From positions 1 to 64,000 of the forward strand of contig JASLMK010000076.1 in assembly GCA_030746555.1 (NCBI GenBank): a stretch of DNA of 64,000 nt. The letters are read 5' to 3'. A program made the translations under genes and the position numbers. The notes beneath the pieces are model-generated. The model was not told the DNA's origin, searched no databases, and was given only the letters and a program-made list of their open reading frames with translations. Shown piece after piece: positions 58,423 through 64,000 of the stretch. Origin of the DNA: Planctomycetota bacterium. GTDB taxonomy: Bacteria > Planctomycetota > UBA1135 > GCA-002686595. Positions within the stretch are counted from its first letter, which is position 1, and every line of letters begins with the position of its first letter.

Positions 58423-60567
58423 CTACTTGGTGTAGCCCAAGGCGCGCAACTGCTCGAGGATCTCCCGCCGGGCGGCCTCGTCGACGGGCGCGGCGGCGCG
58501 CTCGGGATCGAGCAGGCCGCGGTGCGAATCGACCGCCTCGCGCGCACGGGGTCTCGCGCCGAGCACGCGTTCCATGACGCGCCCGTGCATGTCGCGGCCC
58601 AAGGGCAGGCCGAGGTAGGCGAGGACGGTCGGCGTGACGTCGAGCGAGGTGTAGGGCTCGAAGAGCCCCAACCTGCGGGCCACCTCCGCGAGGCGATCGA
58701 CGCTGCGCGAGGTGCCCAGGGCGAAGCCGAGCAGGGTGGACAGGGAGGTCTCCGAGCACAGGGCGGCGACCGGTCCGGCGGGCTCGATGTCGGGGGCGGC
58801 GAAGAGGAACATCCCGTGGGGGTCGTGGTTGCCGCTGTTCTCGGTGCGCACGGTCATGTAGCGCGCGAGCGGCCGCGCCTGGCCCGCGACCTCGACGGTC
58901 TGCCCTCCGGGCGGCTCTCCCAGGCAGCTCGCCGGCACGACGAAGGCGGCGGGCCGGCTGCCTGCGGGCATGGGGCCGACCGAGGTGAACAGGGGCTCGC
59001 CGGTCTCCGAGATCGCCAGGCCCGACAGGGTCTCGATCAGCACCGCCAGGGAGAGGGCCTCGACCCCTTCGGTCACGGCCTCGTCGAAGAGGATGCCGAT
59101 GCGGTGGCGCGTGGCGCTCGATCCCGCCTCGCGCGCCCGCGCGCGCTGGGGATCGAGGTCGTCGCGGTCGAGGCGCTCGCCGTCGAAGGCGATCAGACCC
59201 AAGTCCGCCAGCAGGTTGTCGAGGTGGAAGAGGACCAGGGGCGCCGCCCGGGGTCGCGCGCCGTGGTCGGAGACCACCAACACCGCGCCCCCCTCGGCTG
59301 CCAGCGCACCCAGCCACTCGTCGAGGCGCGTGAAGATGGCCGGCACGTCCTCGGCGCGCTCCGCGGCGCTCGCGGCGTCGGCGCCCCACGACTCCAGGTC
59401 GAACTCCTCGGGGAAGGTGTCGAGGTAGCGCAGGTGCAGGGCGCTGTCGGAGGACTGGGTCCCGGTGACCACCAGGTCGAACTCGGCGAGACCTCGTACC
59501 GCCTCCCAGGCGTCGATCTCCATCTCCAACAACCGCGCGATGTTGGTGTAGGCGTCGGGGGAGCTCTCGTCGGGATAGGCCGAGAGCGCGTCGGCGACCA
59601 GGGAGCGCACGGGTTCGGGGTGGGTCGCTGGCACGCTGCCGCCGAGCGCAGGCTTGAGGTTGGGCACGACGACGCCGCCGACCGCCTCGGCCGGCGCGGT
59701 GATCAGCCAGTTGTGCACCAGCGACGTCAACCCGGCTGCGTCGGCGATGTTCCACAGCGCCGCGGCGGTGCGCTCGGTCGAGGGCGTGGGGAGCGGCCGC
59801 GGGTCCTCGTCGTCGGAGAGCACGGTGAAGTCGTGGATGCCGTGCCCCGCCTCCGCCATGCCCGTCACCATGCTGGTCCAGACGACCGGCGAGAGGCGGC
59901 GGCCGTGGGTCATCAGGTGTCCGAAGGAGCCGCGCTCCTTCAGGGCGGCCAGGTGCGGCATGCGCCCCTCGTCGATGAAGCGGTCGACCATCGTCCACAG
60001 CCCCGCGTCGATACAGAACAGGGTCAGACGCCGGGGCGCCTGCTCCGCCTGGGCCACCGCGTCCACCCGCGCCACCGCCACCGGCTGCAGGGAGAGGGCG
60101 TTGTTCCCCACCAGGGCGACGGTCGCCGCGGCCTGCACGACGAGCAGGGCCGTCGGCCATCGGCGCTTCGGGCCGGATCGCGCCGGCGTGGAGACGAGCA
60201 GGCCCGCGGCGATCCCCACGGGCAGGGCGAAGGCGGCGCCGCGGCCGAGGGCGTCGAGGCGCTCGGGGTCGCCGAGCCCCACGTAGAAGGGCAGGTCGAC
60301 GTTCCAGCCCACCGTCAGCTCGCCCGTCACCGCCAGGGTCGTGATCAGTGCCGTGGGCAGCCCGGCCGCCAGGCGCGGCCACCGCCGCAGGGGGAGCGCG
60401 CAGACGAGCAGCACCGCCCAGAGGAGGTTTCCCCAGACCGCGACGCCCGCCGCCATGCGGAAGCACAGCTCGGCCGGTCCGCCGAGGGCGTGGTGCCAGC
60501 GCAGGGCTCCCACGAGCACGTATCCGAGGGCGATCAGGAAGGCGGAGCGGGCCTGCAGGTGGACCAT
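58423..60567 (-). CDS. Polytopic alkaline-phosphatase-superfamily protein
   Basis: The 714-residue product has five or so N-terminal membrane helices (residues 1-165) followed by an exported phosphatase-superfamily domain. LTLFCIDAGLWTMVDRF carries the first metal Asp; SPVVWTSMVTGMAEAGHGIHDF contains the nucleophile region; VVTGTQSSD, VLVVSDHGARPRA and ENSGNHDPHGMFLFAAP supply the later ligands. DVTPTVLAYLGLPLGRDMHG ends the fold as in the lipoprotein at 56100. Membrane anchoring and this fold suggest a lipid or glycan phosphotransferase or phosphodiesterase of the envelope. A strong terminator lies upstream of its start and ends the preceding transcript. Confidence 0.87.
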   Translation of the reverse strand: MVHLQARSAFLIALGYVLVGALRWHHALGGPAELCFRMAAGVAVWGNLLWAVLLVCALPLRRWPRLAAGLPTALITTLAVTGELTVGWNVDLPFYVGLGDPERLDALGRGAAFALPVGIAAGLLVSTPARSGPKRRWPTALLVVQAAATVALVGNNALSLQPVAVARVDAVAQAEQAPRRLTLFCIDAGLWTMVDRFIDEGRMPHLAALKERGSFGHLMTHGRRLSPVVWTSMVTGMAEAGHGIHDFTVLSDDEDPRPLPTPSTERTAAALWNIADAAGLTSLVHNWLITAPAEAVGGVVVPNLKPALGGSVPATHPEPVRSLVADALSAYPDESSPDAYTNIARLLEMEIDAWEAVRGLAEFDLVVTGTQSSDSALHLRYLDTFPEEFDLESWGADAASAAERAEDVPAIFTRLDEWLGALAAEGGAVLVVSDHGARPRAAPLVLFHLDNLLADLGLIAFDGERLDRDDLDPQRARAREAGSSATRHRIGILFDEAVTEGVEALSLAVLIETLSGLAISETGEPLFTSVGPMPAGSRPAAFVVPASCLGEPPGGQTVEVAGQARPLARYMTVRTENSGNHDPHGMFLFAAPDIEPAGPVAALCSETSLSTLLGFALGTSRSVDRLAEVARRLGLFEPYTSLDVTPTVLAYLGLPLGRDMHGRVMERVLGARPRAREAVDSHRGLLDPERAAAPVDEAARREILEQLRALGYTK

Positions 60568-60923
60568 GCCGGGGGGGGCGCCGAGGGGAGGATGGGGGGC
60601 GGGCGAACCTCCCAGGGTAGGTCAGCCCCTCGTGCCCGGCTGCGGCCGGGGACGAAAAAAGACGGCCGGGAGCGCTGTGGAGCGCTCCCGGCCGCAGCCG
60701 TCGGCAATAGTCAGCCCCAATAGTGTGGTTCGGTGTGGGGCTCGTCGCGGCGTCGGTCTCCTTCGCAGCACCGGAGCGCGGGAGGAGAGAGAGGCTTCTT
60801 GGGGTTCTCCCACGGGCCGGAAAGACCGGAATCCGCGACGCTTGAGTCCCTTGGACGGGCCCTCGCCCCTGGGGGTTCGCCCCGATCCGCGAAAACCGCG
60901 CCGGGGCCGGCGCGCCGCCGGGC
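60568..60923. other. Intergenic region with a strong leftward terminator
   Basis: The 356 bases lie between the pseudopilin-like gene end and the start of the phosphatase-like gene. Only the terminator at 60655-60694 is clear. The 230 bases before it have GC-rich local pairings, including AGCCCCA with TGGGGCT, but no known RNA family. The phosphatase promoter must lie left of the terminator. Confidence 0.5.
60655..60694 (-). terminator. Strong intrinsic terminator, leftward
   Basis: On the minus strand CGGCCGGGAGCGCT pairs perfectly with AGCGCTCCCGGCCG (14 pairs) around a four-base loop CCAC, followed within three bases by six T (A-run 60655-60660 on the plus strand). It ends transcripts from the two pseudopilin-like genes. 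Confidence 0.92.
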
Positions 60924-61442
60924 TCAGTCGCCCCCGTCGCTCCAGGGCCGGCCGAGCCCCTCGATACGCACGGCGCCCGAGGCGGCCTCCACCTCGACCG
61001 TGCGGCGCTCCCCGTCCAGCTCCAAGACGACGGTCCCCACCGAGCGGGCGAAGCCGTGGGCGTCGAAGGTGATCCGGAGCTCGGGGCCGAGGTCGCGGTC
61101 GGTGATGCGAACGCCCTCGAAGACTCCGTCGCGCGAGTAGGAGCGCACGAACTCGCCCACGCCGGTGGGGTGGGGGATCGGTCGTTCTCGGGCGTCGACG
61201 ATCCCGTAGCCCGTGCCGTCGGGGGCGAAGACGACGCGCAGCTCGCGCTCGCCGAGCACGGCCTCGTTCTGGGCGGCCCGTAGGTCGGCTGCGAGCAGGA
61301 GGGCGGCGTTGTCGAGGCTGACCTCCGCGCGGGCGAAGAACCCGGGGATGGCCAGGAGGGCGAGGGCGCTGACGCAGAGCAGGGCGACGGCGAGGCCGAC
61401 GATGTTGACGCCGCCGGGTCGTTTGGAGGGCTGGGTGGTCAT
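60924..61442 (-). CDS. Pseudopilin-like protein (GspH-type)
   Basis: ATG 61442 gives 172 residues. A basic N-terminus is followed by one long hydrophobic helix (NIVGLAVALLCVSALALLAIPGFF) and a beta-rich C-terminal domain. The segment DNAALLLAADLRAAQNEAVLGERELRVVF matches the helix-to-strand transition of type II secretion GspH/FimT proteins. The prepilin-peptidase site (G-F/T-L-E) is missing, so processing is doubtful. It should be anchored in the inner membrane with its globular domain outside. A second pilin-like gene lies 32 bases upstream; a strong terminator follows. Confidence 0.75.
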   Translation of the reverse strand: MTTQPSKRPGGVNIVGLAVALLCVSALALLAIPGFFARAEVSLDNAALLLAADLRAAQNEAVLGERELRVVFAPDGTGYGIVDARERPIPHPTGVGEFVRSYSRDGVFEGVRITDRDLGPELRITFDAHGFARSVGTVVLELDGERRTVEVEAASGAVRIEGLGRPWSDGGD

Positions 61443-61474
61443 GGCCGTCGCCGGGTGTTGGCAGACCCCGGTCG

Positions 61475-62053
61475 CTACAGATCGTAGTAGCGTTGCGTCC
61501 GCCCGCGCACGCGTCCGGGGACGTTGCAACGCACTTCCCCCGTGCGCGGGTCGTAGATCCAGCCCGTGCTCCCGTCGGGAATGGGCGGCATCGGCGTCTC
61601 GCCGTCGAGGATCCAAACCGTGCTCTTCCCGTTGAGCGGGTTGATCGGGATCCCGTGCGGCAGGTAGGGCACGTGCGCCTCGCGCAGGATCAGCGGAGGC
61701 GGAGGCGGTCCGTCCTGTTCGTGGAAGCCAAGCTCGCACCCCAATGCGTCGTGGTCGCAGCCAGCGTGGGTCAGGGCGGCGGTCTCGGCGCTCGGCCAGC
61801 CTCCGCGGTCGGTGCGGTAGTCGGCGATGGCCCCGCGCAGGACGCGCAGGTTCTGCCAGAGCTCGTTCTCCACGATGCGGATTGCGGCCTGGGGGGGGGT
61901 GACCCGAGCCGACGGTGCCGCCACCGCGAGGACCAGCCCGGAGACGACGGCGCAGATCGAGATGCCGGCCCAGAGCGCCCCGGAGCTCTGCCTGGCGCTC
62001 GACTCGAAGGCCGGGGGGACGGCGATCGTGGCCTGTGAGAGGTGCGTGGACAT
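61475..62053 (-). CDS. Pseudopilin-like protein (GspG-type)
   Basis: The 192-residue product has a membrane helix at residues 26-47 (ALWAGISICAVVSGLVLAVA) and then an amphipathic helix (IRIVENELWQNLRVLRGAIADYRTDRGGWP). It ends with the type II secretion G-protein signature: YLPHGIPINPLNGKSTV and GWIYDPRTGEVRCN. It lacks the standard prepilin cleavage motif. With the following GspH-like gene it forms a two-gene unit. Such orphan minor-pseudopilin pairs without other secretion genes probably take part in an unrecognised envelope structure. Confidence 0.8.
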   Translation of the reverse strand: MSTHLSQATIAVPPAFESSARQSSGALWAGISICAVVSGLVLAVAAPSARVTPPQAAIRIVENELWQNLRVLRGAIADYRTDRGGWPSAETAALTHAGCDHDALGCELGFHEQDGPPPPPLILREAHVPYLPHGIPINPLNGKSTVWILDGETPMPPIPDGSTGWIYDPRTGEVRCNVPGRVRGRTQRYYDL

Positions 62054-62216
62054 CGGCGTCTGCGGGCTGGGGTGAACCCGGCGCTCTGCCTCCCTTTCGA
62101 CCCGCGTCTGCGGGAGCCTTGAGCCCGACCGACCGCGGATTCGGAAAGAACTTCCCCCCTCGCGCGTCCGAGGCGCGATGCGCCTCCCCCGCGACCGAAT
62201 AGACTGTCGCCCGCCG

Positions 62217-63899
62217 ATGCTCCGCCTGTGCCACCTCGTCGCCGCCGCCTCGACCGCATCCCTCGTCGCTTGCGGGCCGGGCGACGGCGGCGCCCGACCC
62301 GCGCCCGCCCCGCCGCCGGCGAGTCCGACCTGGTTCTGGGAGCACGCGGCCGCCTCGGGGCTCGACTTCGTCCACGTGCGCGCCCACCAGCAGCGGTTCT
62401 GGATCCCCGAGACCGTGACCGGCGGCGGTGGGTTCCTCGACTACGACGGTGACGGCCGCCTGGACGTCTACTGCGTCCAGGGCGGCGACCCCGTGCCGCA
62501 AAACCAGACCAACGAGCCCAACCGCCTGTTCCGCCAGGAAGCCGACGGCACCTTCACCGACGTCACCGACACCGCGGGCGTGGGCGATCGCGGCTACGGC
62601 TTCGGCTGCACCGCCGGAGACCACGACGGCGACGGCGACACCGACCTGTACGTGTGCAACCTCGAGGGCAACGTGCTCTTTCGCAACGAGGGCGACGGGA
62701 CCTTCACCGACGTCACCGAGGCCGCCGGCGTGGGCGAGCCGCGCTGGAGCTCGGCGGCCTCGTTTTTCGACTACGACCGCGACGGCGACCTCGACCTGTT
62801 CGTCGTCAACTACCTCAACTGGAAGCCCGAGCACGAGCTCCCGTGCCAGACGAGCTACGGCGAGCGCGACTACTGCAACCCGATCAACTACAACGCGCCG
62901 ACCCGCGACACCCTGTATCGCAACGAGGGCGACGGGACCTTCACCGACGTCAGCGAGCAGGTTGGCCTGGGCGCGGGGACCGGGACCGGCCTGGGGCTTG
63001 CGTGCGCCGACTTCGACGGCGACGGGCGGGTGGACGTCTACGTCACCAACGACGGCATGCCCAACCACCTGTGGCTGCAGCTGGAGCCCGGCCGCTTCAC
63101 CGACCGCGCCCTGCTCGCGGGGTGCGCCGTCAACAGCTCGGGGGCGCCGGAGGCGGGCATGGGCGTGCACGCCGTGGACGTCGAGTCCGACGGCGACTGG
63201 GACCTGTTCATGACCCACGTGCGCGAGCAGACCAACACGTTCTACCGCAACCAGGGCTCCTCCTTCGCCGACACGACCGCGAGCACGGGCCTCTCGGCGG
63301 CGAGCGTGCCCTTCACCGGCTTCGGCCTGGGCTTCCACGACTTCGACCTCGACGGCGAGATCGACCTGTTCGTCGCCAACGGACGCGTCGGCCTATGGCC
63401 CCCGGCCTTGAGCGAGACCGACCCCTACGCCGAGCCCAACCAGCTCTTCTTGGGGCGCGGCGACGGGAGTTTCGAGGAGGTCCCCGGCGGCGGTGCTCCC
63501 GCCGTTGCGTTGGGGACGAGTCGTGCGGCGGCCTTCGGCGACGTCGACGACGACGGGGACGTGGACATCCTCTACATCGACGCCCACGCTTCCGTGCGGT
63601 TGTTGCAGAACGACTTGCCGCGGGCGGGGAACTGGATCGGCCTGTCCGTCCTCGGCGAGAGCACGGCGGCGGCCTTGGGCGCGACCGTGCGCGTCCGCAC
63701 CGGGGAGCGGGACCGCTTCCGCATCGTCCACACCAGCTACTCCTACTGCGCGACCAATGACCCGCGCGTGCACCTGGGCCTGGGGGCCGCCGAGCGCGCC
63801 GACGAGGTCGAGGTGCGCTGGCCCGACGGGCAGGGCGAGCGCTTCGGCCCCCTCGAGGCCGGCCGCTACCACACCCTGCGCAAGGGTGAGGGGCGCTGA
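62217..63899 (+). CDS. CRTAC1-type FG-GAP/UnbV lipoprotein
   Basis: ATG 62217 gives 560 residues with a lipoprotein signal (STASLVAC). Seven or so FG-GAP repeats with calcium loops follow (DYDGDGRLD, DHDGDGDTD, DYDRDGDLD, DFDGDGRVD, DFDLDGEID, DVDDDGDVD), interleaved with NEGDGTFTDV motifs. The C-terminal ASPIC/UnbV domain contains NWIGLSVLGESTAAALGATVRV and VRWPDGQGERFG. These proteins fold as beta-propellers on the cell surface. The chain is unbroken and has no in-frame UGA, unlike the FG-GAP gene at 4274-5629. Confidence 0.92.
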   Translation: MLRLCHLVAAASTASLVACGPGDGGARPAPAPPPASPTWFWEHAAASGLDFVHVRAHQQRFWIPETVTGGGGFLDYDGDGRLDVYCVQGGDPVPQNQTNEPNRLFRQEADGTFTDVTDTAGVGDRGYGFGCTAGDHDGDGDTDLYVCNLEGNVLFRNEGDGTFTDVTEAAGVGEPRWSSAASFFDYDRDGDLDLFVVNYLNWKPEHELPCQTSYGERDYCNPINYNAPTRDTLYRNEGDGTFTDVSEQVGLGAGTGTGLGLACADFDGDGRVDVYVTNDGMPNHLWLQLEPGRFTDRALLAGCAVNSSGAPEAGMGVHAVDVESDGDWDLFMTHVREQTNTFYRNQGSSFADTTASTGLSAASVPFTGFGLGFHDFDLDGEIDLFVANGRVGLWPPALSETDPYAEPNQLFLGRGDGSFEEVPGGGAPAVALGTSRAAAFGDVDDDGDVDILYIDAHASVRLLQNDLPRAGNWIGLSVLGESTAAALGATVRVRTGERDRFRIVHTSYSYCATNDPRVHLGLGAAERADEVEVRWPDGQGERFGPLEAGRYHTLRKGEGR

Positions 63900-63978
63900 G
63901 GAGGCGCGGGGGTTGGGCGTCGGCCTCCTGCTCGCGAGTCTGGCGGCGCTGTTGGTGGGGCCGACGAAGCGCCGATAG
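63886..63978 (+). CDS. Possible tiny membrane peptide (30 aa)
   Basis: A GTG at 63886, inside the end of the CRTAC1 gene, opens a frame of 30 codons to TAG 63978. The product is a single hydrophobic helix (GVGLLLASLAALLVG) with a basic end TKRR. The overlap start and membrane-helix composition are suggestive, but the length is too short for confidence and it may be chance. Confidence 0.25.
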   Translation: MRGAEEARGLGVGLLLASLAALLVGPTKRR

Positions 63979-64000
63979 AATCGTCGCCCGCGCCCGTCAT

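Noticed and set aside
60690-60923. tmRNA or 6S RNA on the minus strand before the terminator
   Set aside because: GGGGCTGA-like bases occur, but no tRNA-like ends, tag frame or long central-bubble structure could be found.
1-64000. UGA reassigned to Trp or Gly genome-wide to explain the two in-frame UGA codons
   Set aside because: Most genes here end in TGA at natural C-termini, often overlapping the next ATG (ATGA), so UGA is a normal stop. Only the two sites with Cys context and hairpins are exceptional.
1-64000. CRISPR arrays, tRNA, rRNA, plasmid or phage modules
   Set aside because: No regularly spaced direct repeats, cloverleaf or rRNA signatures, integrase, or phage structural genes were seen. 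The only repeats are REPs, one MITE-like element and one local duplication.

Overview
The window is very GC-rich bacterial chromosome with codon third positions almost always G or C. Large tandem amidohydrolase families, CRTAC1/FG-GAP and VWA proteins, alkaline-phosphatase-superfamily lipoproteins and short pseudopilin genes suggest a planctomycete-like bacterium. That affiliation is inference; no rRNA, tRNA or CRISPR array was seen. UGA is the ordinary stop codon for most genes here, yet two genes carry an in-frame UGA that looks like selenocysteine.

Layout. 1-5.6 kb: the 3' part of an M1 aminopeptidase, a cupin, a methyltransferase, a VWA/HEAT protein and an FG-GAP protein read through UGA (Sec next to Cys). 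6-7.2 kb: two overlapping genes for small unrecognised proteins, the first exported and Cys-rich. 7.7-14.5 kb: a tightly packed nitrous-oxide reductase operon. It encodes a di-haem cytochrome c, two SCO1 copper chaperones, a free CuA cupredoxin, NosZ with all 7+5 copper ligands, an exported transglutaminase-thioredoxin whose redox motif is Sec-Gly-Arg-Cys, and a membrane protein. No nosD/F/Y/L gene is present. 14.5-15.5 kb: a REP-associated tyrosine transposase (RAYT) flanked by inverted copies of a palindromic repeat found five times in the window. 15.7-20.4 kb: an M14 carboxypeptidase and an rpiB-like/deoC pair. 21.3-36.2 kb: ten translationally packed amidohydrolase-family genes (eleven domains), of which only three domains keep the HxH metal motif. 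36-43.8 kb: mostly single housekeeping or accessory genes, including an SGNH hydrolase, a TrpD2-like protein, MOSC, a phosphoesterase, a DDAH-like protein and a divergent YdjI/YdjG-like pair. 43.8-48.5 kb: a MITE-like element, then a two-gene molybdenum/FeS oxidoreductase whose 3' end was rebuilt by a REP insertion with duplication of the gene tail. 48.6-54.8 kb: a small exported peptide plus a surface protein, proS, a candidate structured RNA with its own promoter and terminator, and a TPR glycosyltransferase-like membrane protein. 55-63.9 kb: exported lipoproteins, two alkaline-phosphatase-superfamily proteins, a beta-barrel-like protein, two pseudopilin-like proteins and a CRTAC1 protein.

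How it fits together. Cytochrome c would deliver electrons to NosZ. The SCO and CuA proteins would handle copper for the CuA centre. The Sec-thioredoxin would keep exported Cys pairs or copper ligands reduced. The most novel material is the pair of UGA-containing genes, each with a SECIS-like hairpin at the expected distance, and the unusual nos operon that contains one of them. Next are the RAYT/REP family with its gene-remodelling footprint, the largely pseudo-enzymatic amidohydrolase array and the structured RNA near 52.5 kb.
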